Shown piece by piece: positions 35,501 through 43,668 of a stretch of DNA of 64,000 bases; positions within the stretch are counted from its first letter, which is position 1; the number at the start of each line of letters is the position of its first letter. Position numbers and translations under genes: made by a program. This DNA comes from Helicobacter pylori oki112 (GTDB taxonomy: Bacteria; Campylobacterota; Campylobacteria; Campylobacterales; Helicobacteraceae), in the NCBI RefSeq assembly GCF_000600085.1, contig NZ_CP006821.1:310001-374000 (forward strand). The letters are read 5' to 3'. The notes beneath the pieces were generated by a model that searched no databases, was not told the origin of the DNA, and saw nothing but the letters and a program-made list of their open reading frames with translations.

Positions 35501-38248
35501 TTGAGTAAAAAAGGGTTGTTCAATCAGATCACCGGCTTTATTTCCGCTAACGATATAGGGCAAGTGATAAGCGTAATGTTGCAAGATATTGTCAAACCGA
35601 GCAACGCTTTAAAAAACGATGTAATGGCTTTAGGCAAACAAATGATTGGCGAATTTTTAGGCCAAGACACGCTCAATTCTTTAGAAAGCTTGCTGCAAAA
35701 CCAGCAGATTAAAAGCGTTTTAGACAAAGTCCTAGCGGCTAAAGGCTTAGGGCCTATTTATGAACAAGGTTTGGGGGATTTGATCCCTAATTTTGGTAAA
35801 AAGGGGCTTTTCGCTCCCTATGGTTTGAGTCAAGTGTGGCAAAAAGGGGATTTTAATTTCAACGCGCAAGGCAATGTTTTTGTGCAAAATTCCACTTTCT
35901 CTAACGCCAATGGAGGCACGCTCTCTTTTAACGCAGGAAATTCGCTCATTTTTGCCGGAAACAATCATATCGCTTTCACTAACCATTCTGGAACGCTTCA
36001 ATTATTGTCTAATCAAGTTTCTAACATTAATATCACTACGCTTGATGCCAGCAACGGCCTTAAGATTAATGCCGGTAGTAACAATATTTCTGTGTCTCAA
36101 GGCGATCTGTTTATCAACGCTAGTTGCACGCAACAAAGCGATCCAACTGCAGCTGACGCTACAAACCCTTGCGCGCTTAGCGCCCAAAGCACGAATGGTG
36201 CTTCTAATGCGTCAAATAACATGCAAATCGCCTTGAATAATAACGATGAAAGCTTGATGGTTACGGCGAATGATTTCAATTTTTCAGGCAATATTTACGC
36301 TAATGGGGTGGTTGATTTTTCAAAAATTAAAGGCTCTGCAAACATTAAAAACCTGTATCTTTACAATAACGCTCAATTCCAAGCCAACAACCTCATTATT
36401 TCCAATCAAGCGGTGTTAGAGAAAAACGCCAGCTTTACAGCCAATAATTTAAACATTCAAGGAGCGTTTAACAACAACGCCACGCAAAAAATAGAGGTGC
36501 TTCAAAATTTAACGATCGCTTCAAACGCTTCCTTAAGCACCGGGATTTACGGGTTAGAAGTAGGGGGGTCTTTGAATAATTTTGGAACGATACATTTTAA
36601 TTTAGAAAACATTCAAACGCCAACGCCGCTCATTCAAGCAGAGGGGATCATCAATCTCAACACCACCCAAACGCCTTTTATCAATGTCAATAACAGCATG
36701 GCCAATAATACGACTTACACTTTATTAAAAAGCAGCCGTTACATTGATTACAATATCAACCCTAACAGCTTGCAATCGTATTTGAAGCTCTATACCTTAA
36801 TCAATATCAACGGAAACCACATAGAGGAAAAAAACGGCGTATTGACTTATTTGGGCCAACGGGTTTTGTTGCAAGATAAGGGGTTATTGTTAAGCGTAGC
36901 GCTGCCTGGCTCAAACAACGCCCATCAAAACAACATTTTAAGCCTTTCTGTCCTTCATGACCAGATTAAAATGTCTTATGGCAACAAGATCATGGACTTT
37001 ACCCCCCCTACCTTACAAGATTACATTGTGGGCATTCAAGGGCAAAGCGCGCTCAATCAAATTGAAGCTATAGGGGGGAATAACGCTATCAAGTGGCTTT
37101 CAACATTGATGATGGAAACGAAAGAAAACCCGCTTTTTGCACCGATTTATTTAAAAAACCACTCTTTGAATGAAATCTTAGGCGTAACAAAAGATCTTCA
37201 AAACACCGCAAGCTTGATTTCTAACCCTAATTTTAGGGATAACGCTACCAACCTTTTAGAATTGGCGAGTTACACCCAACAAACCAGCCGTTTAACAAAA
37301 CTCTCTGATTTTAGGGCTAGAGAGGGAGAGTCTGCTTTTTCTGAGCGCTTGTTAGAGCTTAAAAACAAGCGTTTTAGCGATCCTAACCCTGGAGAGGTTT
37401 TTGTCAAACACTCTCAACTTAGCAAACACCCCAATAACCTTTGGGTTCAAGGGGTGGGGGGAGCGAGCTTTATTTCTGGGGGCAATGGCACGCTTTATGG
37501 CTTGAATGTGGGCTATGACAGGTTGGTTAAAAATGTGATCCTTGGGGGTTATGTGGCTTATGGCTATAGCGACTTTAATGGGAACATCATGCATTCTTTG
37601 GGTAATAATGTGGATGTGGGGATGTATGCGAGGGCTTTTTTAAAAAGAAACGAATTCACTTTGAGCGCGAATGAAACTTATGGAGGCAATGCAACTAGTA
37701 TCAATTCTTCTAATTCTTTGCTTTCTGTGTTGAACCAACGCTACAGCTACAACACCTGGACAACGAGCGTGAATGGGAATTACGGCTATGATTTCATGTT
37801 CAAACAAAAAAGCGTGGTGCTAAAACCTCAAGTGGGCTTGAGCTATCATTTTATAGGCTTGAGCGGGATGAAAGGCAAAATGAATGATGCCGCTTACAAA
37901 CAGTTTCTCATGCATTCAAACCCCTCTAACGAATCGGTTTTAACGCTCAACATGGGGTTAGAGAGCCGTAAATATTTTGGTCAAAATTCCTATTATTTTG
38001 TAACGGCGAGATTGGGTAGGGATCTTTTGGTCAAATCTAAAGGCGGCAATACGGTGCGTTTTGTGGGCGAAAACACTTTATTGTATCGCAAGGGGGAAGT
38101 TTTCAACACTTTTGCGAGCGTGATCACAGGAGGCGAAATGCATTTGTGGCGTTTGATGTATGTGAATGCGGGGGTGGGGCTTAAGATGGGCTTACAATAC
38201 CAAGACATTAATATAACTGGGAATGTGGGCATGCGAGTGGCGTTTTAG
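29540..38248 (+). CDS. imaA: ImaA, giant VacA-like autotransporter
   Basis: A 2902-residue outer-membrane autotransporter. The signal peptide is extended and basic (1-22), with a hydrophobic core and likely cleavage after VYA near residue 41. The passenger is a long beta-helix of Asn/Ser-rich units such as 'sFNgasF.N.tf.F'. A larger module recurs: a Cys pair (58/69, 698/706, 1164/1169, 1780/1787), then in the last three 'iYiTg.l.SGNr.g.GG.a.l.FN' followed by an 'NAti' strand. Residues about 1861-2090 break the pattern with a helical, hydrophobic stretch. The C-terminal beta-barrel (about 2632-2902) ends in Phe. ImaA was reported to dampen gastric inflammation and to be under acid-responsive ArsRS control. 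The frame is unbroken. The ribosome site is weak (GAGAG). Confidence 0.95.
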   Translation: MKKFKKKPKSIKRSHQKIILKRPLWFVPLLIGGFASGVYADGTDILGLSWGEKSQKVCVHHPWYAIWSCDKWEEKTQQYTGNQLITKTWAGGNAANYYHTQNNQNITANLKNDNGTYFLSGLYNYTGGEYNGGNLDIELGSNATFNLGASSGNSFTSWYPNGHTNVTFSAGTITVNNSVEVGNRVGSGAGTHTGTATLNLNANKVNINSNISAFKTSQVNVGNTNSTITIGSVSLSGDTCSSLASVGVGANCSTSGPSYSFKGTTNATNTAFSNASGSFTFEENATFSGAKWNGGTYTFNKEFNATNNTAFNSGSFNFKGTSSFNGASFSNASYTFNNQATFQNSSFNGGTFTFNNQTNQSAQHPQIQNSSFSGNATILKGSVIFQQAFNNSNHQLTIQNASFNNANFNNTGKITINESASFNDTTFNTSVDTNNMSVTGSVTLSGKNDLKNGSTLDFGSSKITLTQGTTFNLTSLSSEKSVTILNSSGGITYNNLLNHALNSLTNALKTNESSSLPQSFAQGLWGMITYNGVTGQLLNKNAATSKNTDSSPSKSSSNPTQVYQVGYKIGDTIYKLQETFSTNSIIIQALESGTYTPPPTISGSQFDLSASNYINADMPWYDHKYYIPKSQNFTESGTYYLPSVQIWGSYTNSFKQTFSASNSNLVIGYNSTWTGNSVSSSDTVSFGDTSGSVLNGHCGPWPYYQCTGTTNGTYSAYHVYITANLRSGNRIGTGGAANLIFNGVDSINIANATITQHNAGTYSSSMTFSTQNMDNSQNLKGLNSNGTLSVYGTTFTNQAKYGKFIFNAGQATFENTSFNGGSYQFSGDSLNFSNNNQFNSGSFEISAKNASFNNAHFNNSTSFNFNNSNATTSFMGDFTNAHSNLQIAGNAVFGNSTNGSQNNANFNNTGSVNILGNATFYNVVFNGPTNTSVKGQVTLNNITLKNLNAPLSFGDGTIVFNAHSVINIGEAITNGNPITLVSSSKEIEYNNAFSKNLWQLINYQGHGASSEKLVSSVGNGVYDVVYFFNNQTYNFQEVFSPNSISIRRLGVGMVFDYMDMEKSDHLYYKDVVGFMTYMPNSYNNNLGNSNNTIYYYDKSIDFYASGKTLFTKAEFSQIFTGQNSAIVFGAKSIWTDASDAPQSNAIIRFGDNKGAGSNDASGHCWNLQCIGFITGHYEAQKIYITGSIESGNRISSGGGASLNFNGLQGILLTNATLYNRVAGTQSSSMNFVSNSANIQVQNSYFIDDTAQNGGNPNFSFNALNLDFSNSSFRGYVGKTQSVFKFNAVNAISFTNSTNLSSGLYQMQAKSVLFDNSNLSVSVGTSSIKANAINLSQNASINASNHSTLELQGDLNLNDTSSLNLNQSAINVSNNATINDYASLIASNNAHINFNGAVNFNSANITTSLNDSSIVFKGAISLGGQFNLSNNSSLDFQGSSAIISNTAFNFYDNAFSQSPITFHQALDIKAPLSLGGNLLNPNNSSVLNLKNSQLVFSDQGSLNIANIDLLSDLNDNKNRVYNIIQAGMNNNWYERINFFGMHISDGIYDAINQTYSFTNPLNNALKITESFKDNQLSVTLSQIPGIKNTLYNIGSEVFNYQKVYNNANGVYSYSDDAEGVFYLTSNVKGYYNPNQSYQANGSNNTTKNNNLTSESSIISQTYNAQGNPISALHIYNKGYNFNNIKALGQMALKLYPEIKKVLGNDFSLSSLSDLNPNALNQLTKLITPNDWKNINELIDNANNSVVQNFNNGTLIIGATKIGQTDTNSAVVFGGLGYQTPCDYTDIVCQKFRGTYLGQLLESSSADLGYIDTTFNAKEIYLTGTLGSGNAWGTGGSASVTFNSQTSLILNQANIVSSQTDGIFSMLGQEGINKVFNQAGLANILGEVAVQSINKAGGLGNLIVNTLGSGSVIGGYLTPEQKNQTLSQLLGQNNFDNLMNDSGLNTAIKDLIRQKLGFWTGLVGGLAGLWGIDLQNPEKLIGSMSINDLLSKKGLFNQITGFISANDIGQVISVMLQDIVKPSNALKNDVMALGKQMIGEFLGQDTLNSLESLLQNQQIKSVLDKVLAAKGLGPIYEQGLGDLIPNFGKKGLFAPYGLSQVWQKGDFNFNAQGNVFVQNSTFSNANGGTLSFNAGNSLIFAGNNHIAFTNHSGTLQLLSNQVSNINITTLDASNGLKINAGSNNISVSQGDLFINASCTQQSDPTAADATNPCALSAQSTNGASNASNNMQIALNNNDESLMVTANDFNFSGNIYANGVVDFSKIKGSANIKNLYLYNNAQFQANNLIISNQAVLEKNASFTANNLNIQGAFNNNATQKIEVLQNLTIASNASLSTGIYGLEVGGSLNNFGTIHFNLENIQTPTPLIQAEGIINLNTTQTPFINVNNSMANNTTYTLLKSSRYIDYNINPNSLQSYLKLYTLININGNHIEEKNGVLTYLGQRVLLQDKGLLLSVALPGSNNAHQNNILSLSVLHDQIKMSYGNKIMDFTPPTLQDYIVGIQGQSALNQIEAIGGNNAIKWLSTLMMETKENPLFAPIYLKNHSLNEILGVTKDLQNTASLISNPNFRDNATNLLELASYTQQTSRLTKLSDFRAREGESAFSERLLELKNKRFSDPNPGEVFVKHSQLSKHPNNLWVQGVGGASFISGGNGTLYGLNVGYDRLVKNVILGGYVAYGYSDFNGNIMHSLGNNVDVGMYARAFLKRNEFTLSANETYGGNATSINSSNSLLSVLNQRYSYNTWTTSVNGNYGYDFMFKQKSVVLKPQVGLSYHFIGLSGMKGKMNDAAYKQFLMHSNPSNESVLTLNMGLESRKYFGQNSYYFVTARLGRDLLVKSKGGNTVRFVGENTLLYRKGEVFNTFASVITGGEMHLWRLMYVNAGVGLKMGLQYQDINITGNVGMRVAF

Positions 38249-38257
38249 CTTTTTTGC

Positions 38258-38263
38258 TATAAT
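38258..38263 (+). promoter_or_regulatory. -10 box (TATAAT) of lysA
   Basis: TATAAT lies 33 bases before the lysA ATG, just after the imaA stop, in a T-rich stretch. It gives the lysA-chorismate mutase-pabB run a promoter separate from imaA. Confidence 0.7.
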
Positions 38264-38295
38264 GCTTCGTTCAAATTTTATGGTTAGGTTTTTCT

Positions 38296-39513
38296 ATGTT
38301 TAATTATGAAGAGCTGTTTCAAACTTATAAAACCCCTTTTTACCTCTATGATTTTGACAAAATCAAACAGGCTTTTTTGAATTATAAAGAAGCGTTTAAG
38401 GGGCGTAAGTCTTTGATTTGCTACGCTTTAAAGGCGAATTCCAATTTGAGTATCCTCTCTTTATTAGCCCATTTAGAGAGTGGGGCGGATTGCGTTTCCA
38501 TAGGCGAGATATATAGGGCTTTAAAAGCCGGGATCAAGCCTTATAGGATCGTGTTTAGCGGGGTGGGTAAGAGCGGATTTGAAATAGAACAAGCCCTAAA
38601 ACTCAACATTTTATTTTTGAATGTAGAAAGTTTTATGGAATTAAAAACGATTGAAACAATCGCTCAATCTTTAGGGATAAAGGCCAGGATTTCCATTAGA
38701 ATCAACCCTAACATTGACGCTAAAACGCACCCCTATATTTCTACCGGTTTGAAAGAAAATAAATTTGGCGTGGGAGAAAAAGAAGCTTTAGAAATGTTTC
38801 TTTGGGCTAAAAAAAGCGCGTTTTTAGAGCCTGTTAGCGTGCATTTTCATATCGGCTCACAGCTATTAGATTTAGAGCCGATTATAGAAGCGAGCCAAAA
38901 GGTGGCTAAAATCGCTAAATCTTTGATCGCGCTAGGGATAGATTTGCGTTTTTTTGATGTGGGAGGAGGCATTGGCGTGAGCTATGAAAATGAAGAAACG
39001 ATCAAGCTTTATGATTACGCGCAAGGGATTTTAAACGCGCTTCAAGGCTTGGATTTGACTATTATTTGTGAGCCGGGTCGATCCATCGTGGCTGAGAGTG
39101 GGGAATTGATCACGCAGGTTTTGTATGAAAAAAAGGCTCAAAACAAGCGCTTTGTGGTTGTGGATGCGGGCATGAATGATTTCTTGCGCCCCAGTTTGTA
39201 TCATGCTAAGCATGCCACAAGGGTCATAACGCCCTCTAAGGGGCGTAAGATCTCGCCTTGCGATGTGGTAGGGCCTGTGTGTGAGAGCAGCGACACTTTT
39301 TTAAAAGATGTCCATTTGCCAGAATTAGAGCCAGGCGATAAAATAGCGATTGAGAAGGTTGGGGCTTATGGCTCTAGCATGGCCAGTCAATACAATTCGC
39401 GCCCTAAACTCTTAGAATTAGCCCTAGAAGATCACAAAATCAGAGTGATTAGAAAAAGAGAGGCTTTAGAAGATTTATGGCGGCTAGAAGAAGAAGTCTT
39501 AAAAGGGGTTTGA
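38296..39513 (+). CDS. lysA: Diaminopimelate decarboxylase
   Basis: PLP enzyme for the last step of lysine synthesis, removing CO2 from meso-diaminopimelate. The PLP lysine is in ICYALKANSNLSILS near residue 46. SVHFHIGSQ, the glycine loop FDVGGGIGVSY, CEPGRSIVAESG and VGPVCESSDTFLKD, which includes the catalytic Cys, are typical of group IV decarboxylases of this kind. Length 405 matches the H. pylori enzyme of known structure. The stop is four bases before the next start. Confidence 0.97.
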   Translation: MFNYEELFQTYKTPFYLYDFDKIKQAFLNYKEAFKGRKSLICYALKANSNLSILSLLAHLESGADCVSIGEIYRALKAGIKPYRIVFSGVGKSGFEIEQALKLNILFLNVESFMELKTIETIAQSLGIKARISIRINPNIDAKTHPYISTGLKENKFGVGEKEALEMFLWAKKSAFLEPVSVHFHIGSQLLDLEPIIEASQKVAKIAKSLIALGIDLRFFDVGGGIGVSYENEETIKLYDYAQGILNALQGLDLTIICEPGRSIVAESGELITQVLYEKKAQNKRFVVVDAGMNDFLRPSLYHAKHATRVITPSKGRKISPCDVVGPVCESSDTFLKDVHLPELEPGDKIAIEKVGAYGSSMASQYNSRPKLLELALEDHKIRVIRKREALEDLWRLEEEVLKGV

Positions 39514-39517
39514 TTAG

Positions 39518-39808
39518 ATGCAAAAGAATTTGGATAGTCTTTTAGAAAATTTAAGGGCTGAAATTGATGCGTTGGATAATGAATTGAGCGATCTTTTAGA
39601 CAAACGCTTAGAAATCGCTTTAAAAATCGCTCTCATCAAACAAGAAAGCCCCATTTATTGCCCTAAAAGAGAGCGAGAAATTTTAAAACGACTCAGCCAA
39701 AGGGATTTCAAGCATTTGAATGGAGAAATTCTTACGGGTTTTTATGCAGAGGTTTTTAAGATTTCTAGAAAATTTCAAGAAAACGCCCTAAAAGAGTTAA
39801 AGAAATAA
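39518..39808 (+). CDS. AroQ-type chorismate mutase
   Basis: A 96-residue all-helical protein: LENLRAEIDALDNELSDLLDKRLEIALKIA, then YCPKREREILKRL. This is the AroQ pattern, with the active-site Arg of the first helix, the Lys of IALIK, and the second-helix Arg and Glu. It would turn chorismate to prephenate for phenylalanine and tyrosine synthesis. It is a stand-alone domain, not fused to prephenate dehydratase as in E. coli PheA. Placement after lysA and before the pabB fusion makes an amino-acid and folate cluster. Confidence 0.85.
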   Translation: MQKNLDSLLENLRAEIDALDNELSDLLDKRLEIALKIALIKQESPIYCPKREREILKRLSQRDFKHLNGEILTGFYAEVFKISRKFQENALKELKK

Positions 39809-39820
39809 AAGAGAGTTGCC

Positions 39821-40693
39821 ATGTTTGAAAAAATTACCCTAGCGCATAAGGACTTGTTTTCAAGGTTTTTACAAACTCAAAAAATCGTTTTATCGGATGT
39901 GAGTTTTACCAATTGCTTTTTATGGCAGCACGCAAGGCTCATTCAAGTGGCGGTGATTAGGGATTGTTTGGTGATTCAAACCACTTATGAAAATCAAAAA
40001 CCCTTTTATTTCTATCCTATCGGTAAGAATGCGTTTGAATGCGTGAAAGAGCTTTTAAAGCGAGAAAAAAATTTAAGATTCCACTCTTTGACTTTAGAGC
40101 AAAAAGATGATTTGAAAGACAATTTTGTAGGGGTGTTTGATTTCACTTACAACAGAGACAGGAGCGATTACGTTTATTCTATTGAAGAACTGATCGCTTT
40201 AAAAGGGAAAAAATACCATAAGAAAAAAAACCACTTAAACCAGTTTTTAACCAATTGCGCGAATTTTGTTTATGAAAAGATTTCTCCTCAAAATAAAAAG
40301 GAAGTTCTAGAAGCCTCCAAAGAATGGTTTTTAGAAAGCCAAACTGATGATATAGGGTTAATCAACGAAAATAAGGGCATTCAAAGCGTTTTAGAAAATT
40401 ATGAAAGCTTGGATTTAAAGGGGGGGCTTGTTAGGGTTAATGGAGAAATAGTCTCGTTTAGTTTTGGAGAAGTTTTAAACGAAGAGAGCGCGCTCATTCA
40501 CATTGAAAAAGCCCGTGCAGATATTGCGGGCGCGTATCAGATCATCAACCAGCAATTGCTTTTGAATGAATTTAGCCATTTAACTTACGCTAACAGAGAA
40601 GAAGATCTAGGATTAGAGGGTTTGAGAAGGTCTAAAATGAGCTATAACCCAGTGTTTTTGATAGACAAATACGAAGCCGTTGCTAGAAATTAA
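39821..40693 (+). CDS. DUF2156 (GNAT-like aminoacyl-lipid transferase C-domain) protein
   Basis: A 290-residue soluble protein of the DUF2156 type, the same fold as the catalytic part of MprF, which aminoacylates phosphatidylglycerol. Recognisable pieces are FTNCFLWQHA near the N-terminus, KKYHKKKNHLNQFL, the GGLVRVNGEIVSFSFGEVL strand and the closing EEDLGLEGLRRSKMSYNP. There are no membrane helices, so it is not a full MprF. The substrate is unknown. A G7 tract lies at about 40420. The stop is immediately before the pabB ATG. Confidence 0.72.
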   Translation: MFEKITLAHKDLFSRFLQTQKIVLSDVSFTNCFLWQHARLIQVAVIRDCLVIQTTYENQKPFYFYPIGKNAFECVKELLKREKNLRFHSLTLEQKDDLKDNFVGVFDFTYNRDRSDYVYSIEELIALKGKKYHKKKNHLNQFLTNCANFVYEKISPQNKKEVLEASKEWFLESQTDDIGLINENKGIQSVLENYESLDLKGGLVRVNGEIVSFSFGEVLNEESALIHIEKARADIAGAYQIINQQLLLNEFSHLTYANREEDLGLEGLRRSKMSYNPVFLIDKYEAVARN

Positions 40694-42373
40694 ATGATTT
40701 TTGGGGATTTTAAGTATCAAAAAAGGGTTAAAAAACTCACCGCCACCAATCTTAATGAGCTTAAAAACGCCCTGGATTTCATCTCTCAAAATAGGGGGAA
40801 TGGGTATTTTGTGGGGTATCTTTTATACGAAGCGCGCTTAGCGTTTTTAGATGAAAAATTTCAAAGCCAAACCCCTTTTTTGTATTTTGAACAATTTTTA
40901 GAAAGAAAAAGATACTCTTTAGAGCCTTTAAAAGAGCATGCGTTTTACCCTAAAATCCACAGCTCTTTAGATCAAAAAACTTATTTCAAGCAGTTTAAAG
41001 CCGTTAAAGAATATCTCAAAAACGGCGATACCTATCAAGTGAATCTCACGATGGATTTGTTTTTAGACACTAAAGCCAAGCTAGAGCGTGTTTTTAAGGA
41101 AGTGGCACACAACCAAAACACGCCTTTTAAGGCTTTTATAGAAAATGAGTTTAGGAGCGTTTTAAGCTTTTCGCCGGAATTGTTTTTTGAATTAGAGTTT
41201 TTAGACACAGCGATTAAGATTATTACAAAACCCATGAAAGGCACGATCGTGCGCTCAAAAAACCCCTTAATAGATGAAAAAAACCGATTGTTTTTGCAAA
41301 ATGATGACAAAAATAGAAGTGAAAATGTGATGATTGTGGATTTACTGCGTAACGATTTGAGCCGTTTAGCCTTAAAAAATAGCGTGAAAGTCAATCAATT
41401 GTTTGAAATCATCAGCTTGCCTAGCGTGCATCAAATGATAAGCGAGATTGAAGCGAAATTGCCCCTAAAAACCAGCTTGTTTGAGATTTTTAAGGCGTTG
41501 TTCCCTTGCGGCTCTGTGACCGGATGCCCTAAAATAAAAACCATGCAAATCATTGAAAGTTTAGAAAAACGCCCTAGGGGGGTGTATTGCGGGGCGATAG
41601 GCATGGTTGGAGAAAAAAAAGCCCTTTTTAGCGTGCCTATCCGCACTTTAGAAAAAAGAGTGCATGAAGATTTTTTGCATTTAGGGGTAGGGAGTGGGGT
41701 AACTTATAAAAGTAAAGCGCCAAAGGAATATGAAGAGAGCTTTTTAAAATCCTTTTTTGTGATGCCCAAAATAGAATTTGAGATTGTAGAGACGATGAAA
41801 ATTATCAAAAAGGATCAAAAATTAGAGATCAATAATAAAAACGCCCATAAAGAACGCTTAATGCATAGCGCTCGATATTTTAACTTTAAATACGATGAAA
41901 ATCTTTTAGACTTTGAATTGGAAAAAGAAGGGGTTTTAAGGGTTTTACTCAACAAAAAGGGCAAGCTCATTAAAGAATACAAAAATTTAGAGCCTTTAAA
42001 AAGCCTAGAAATCCGTTTGAGTGAAGCCCCCATTGATAAGCGCAATGATTTTTTATACCACAAGACCACTTATGCCCCTTTTTATCAAAACGCTCGAGCG
42101 CTCATTAAAAAAGGCGTTATTTTTGATGAAATCTTTTATAACCAGGATCTAGAACTCACTGAGGGCGCTAGGAGCAATCTTGTTTTAGAAATCCATAACA
42201 GGCTTTTAACCCCTTATTTTAGCGCGGGCGCGTTAAACGGGACGGGTGTTGTGGGGTTGTTAAAAAAGGGTCTTGTTGAGCATGCCCCTTTAAAATTACA
42301 CGATCTGCAAAGAGCGGCTAAAATTTATTGCATTAATGCTTTATATGGCTTAGTGGAAGTGAAAATCAAATAA
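40694..42373 (+). CDS. pabB: Aminodeoxychorismate synthase component I fused to 4-amino-4-deoxychorismate lyase
   Basis: A bifunctional folate-pathway enzyme making p-aminobenzoate from chorismate. The first ~340 residues are a PabB/TrpE-type chorismate domain: FSPELFFELE, ITKPMKGTIVR, ENVMIVDLLRNDLSR, FPCGSVTGCPKIKTMQIIE, GVYCGAIG. The last ~200 residues are a PabC-type PLP domain: HKTTYAPFYQNARALI, with the PLP Lys, then FYNQDLELTEGARSNLVLEI and LLTPYFSAGALNGTG. Fusion lets the unstable intermediate pass between domains. The N-terminal subdomain is shorter than in E. coli PabB. No pabA lies nearby, so the glutaminase must come from another locus or ammonia is used (inference). Confidence 0.92.
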   Translation: MIFGDFKYQKRVKKLTATNLNELKNALDFISQNRGNGYFVGYLLYEARLAFLDEKFQSQTPFLYFEQFLERKRYSLEPLKEHAFYPKIHSSLDQKTYFKQFKAVKEYLKNGDTYQVNLTMDLFLDTKAKLERVFKEVAHNQNTPFKAFIENEFRSVLSFSPELFFELEFLDTAIKIITKPMKGTIVRSKNPLIDEKNRLFLQNDDKNRSENVMIVDLLRNDLSRLALKNSVKVNQLFEIISLPSVHQMISEIEAKLPLKTSLFEIFKALFPCGSVTGCPKIKTMQIIESLEKRPRGVYCGAIGMVGEKKALFSVPIRTLEKRVHEDFLHLGVGSGVTYKSKAPKEYEESFLKSFFVMPKIEFEIVETMKIIKKDQKLEINNKNAHKERLMHSARYFNFKYDENLLDFELEKEGVLRVLLNKKGKLIKEYKNLEPLKSLEIRLSEAPIDKRNDFLYHKTTYAPFYQNARALIKKGVIFDEIFYNQDLELTEGARSNLVLEIHNRLLTPYFSAGALNGTGVVGLLKKGLVEHAPLKLHDLQRAAKIYCINALYGLVEVKIK

Positions 42374-42450
42374 CCATAAAGATAGAGTGCCTAAAACCTC
42401 ATTTTTAGAAATAGGTTACCAAATGGAGCAAAAAAGTTAAAACTCGCCCA

Positions 42451-42470
42451 CAATAATCATAATAATTAAA
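42451..42470 (+). promoter_or_regulatory. Possible Fur/NikR-type operator upstream of amiE
   Basis: An AT-rich segment with two AATAAT repeats (42452-42457 and 42460-42465) resembling the H. pylori Fur box made of TAATAAT and ATTATTA half sites. It lies 15 bases before the amiE -10 element. amiE is reported to respond to Fur, which makes this a plausible operator; the exact bound bases are inference. Confidence 0.4.
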
Positions 42471-42484
42471 GTTTTCATATTCAT

Positions 42485-42490
42485 TATAAA
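42485..42490 (+). promoter_or_regulatory. -10-like box (TATAAA) of amiE
   Basis: TATAAA stands 77 bases before the amiE ATG, with AT-rich sequence upstream. That leaves a leader of about 70 bases, which is longer than most in this window. Confidence 0.45.
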
Positions 42491-42566
42491 TCCGTTTACA
42501 CAATTATTTTATAAGTTCAAGTAGAGGGTTTGTAGGAACTCTCATCAAAAAAATAAGGAACATAAT

Positions 42567-43586
42567 ATGAGACATGGAGATATTAGTAGCAGCCCAGATA
42601 CTGTGGGTGTAGCGGTAGTTAATTATAAGATGCCTAGACTCCACACTAAGAATGAGGTGTTGGAAAATTGTCGCAATATCGCTAAGGTGATTGGTGGGGT
42701 CAAACAAGGTTTGCCCGGGTTGGATCTGATTATTTTCCCCGAATACAGCACGCATGGGATTATGTATGACAGACAAGAAATGTTTGACACAGTCGCCAGC
42801 GTTCCCGGAGAAGAAACCGCAATCTTTGCTGAGGCTTGTAAGAAAAACAAGGTTTGGGGAGTGTTCTCTTTGACGGGGGAAAAACACGAACAAGCTAAAA
42901 AGAATCCCTATAATACTTTGATTCTTGTCAATGATAAGGGTGAGATCGTGCAAAAATACCGCAAAATCTTGCCTTGGTGCCCTATTGAATGTTGGTATCC
43001 TGGGGATAAAACTTATGTGGTTGATGGGCCTAAGGGTTTGAAAGTTTCTTTGATTATTTGCGATGATGGAAACTACCCTGAAATTTGGCGCGATTGCGCG
43101 ATGCGTGGGGCAGAACTCATTGTGCGCTGTCAAGGTTACATGTATCCGGCTAAAGAGCAACAAATTGCGATAGTGAAAGCTATGGCGTGGGCTAATCAAT
43201 GCTATGTAGCGGTAGCGAATGCGACCGGCTTTGATGGGGTGTATTCCTATTTTGGGCATTCTAGCATTATTGGTTTTGATGGGCATACTTTGGGCGAATG
43301 CGGGGAAGAAGAAAATGGTCTTCAATACGCTCAACTTTCCGTGCAACAAATCCGTGATGCGAGAAAATACGACCAAAGCCAAAACCAACTCTTCAAACTC
43401 TTGCACAGAGGTTATAGTGGGGTTTTTGCTAGTGGCGATGGGGATAAGGGTGTGGCGGAATGCCCTTTTGAGTTCTATAAAACTTGGGTTAATGACCCCA
43501 AAAAAGCTCAAGAAAATGTAGAAAAAATCACTCGCCCAAGCGTGGGTGTGGCCACTTGTCCTGTAGGCGATTTGCCCACGAAATAA
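42567..43586 (+). CDS. amiE: Aliphatic amidase AmiE
   Basis: Nitrilase-superfamily enzyme that hydrolyses short-chain amides (acetamide, propionamide, acrylamide) to ammonia and acid in the cytoplasm. Glu is in [12 protein letters not shown] (about residue 59), Lys in [12 protein letters not shown] (about 134) and the nucleophile in [15 protein letters not shown] (about 166). Length 339 matches characterised AmiE, and the C-terminal [23 protein letters not shown] stretch is typical of AmiE and AmiF. It has a good AAGGA site. The ammonia contributes to acid defence along with urease (established). Confidence 0.97.
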   Translation: MRHGDISSSPDTVGVAVVNYKMPRLHTKNEVLENCRNIAKVIGGVKQGLPGLDLIIFPEYSTHGIMYDRQEMFDTVASVPGEETAIFAEACKKNKVWGVFSLTGEKHEQAKKNPYNTLILVNDKGEIVQKYRKILPWCPIECWYPGDKTYVVDGPKGLKVSLIICDDGNYPEIWRDCAMRGAELIVRCQGYMYPAKEQQIAIVKAMAWANQCYVAVANATGFDGVYSYFGHSSIIGFDGHTLGECGEEENGLQYAQLSVQQIRDARKYDQSQNQLFKLLHRGYSGVFASGDGDKGVAECPFEFYKTWVNDPKKAQENVEKITRPSVGVATCPVGDLPTK

Positions 43587-43668
43587 AGGGCAAAAGGAGG
43601 GGGGCTTCATAGAAGCTTGAAAGCAATGTTAATATCTCTTTTTAGAACGCTTAAAAACCACCAAAAGA

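Noticed and set aside
36097..36291. Small minus-strand frames within imaA
   Set aside because: Many such frames occur because the Asn/Ser-rich repeats avoid stops in other frames; none has a start signal or a recognisable product.
42504..43610. Long open frame (368 codons) on the minus strand opposite amiE
   Set aside because: It mirrors amiE almost exactly, its translation has no recognisable motif and is rich in His, Ile and Phe as antisense frames of this genome are. amiE has a complete catalytic triad.
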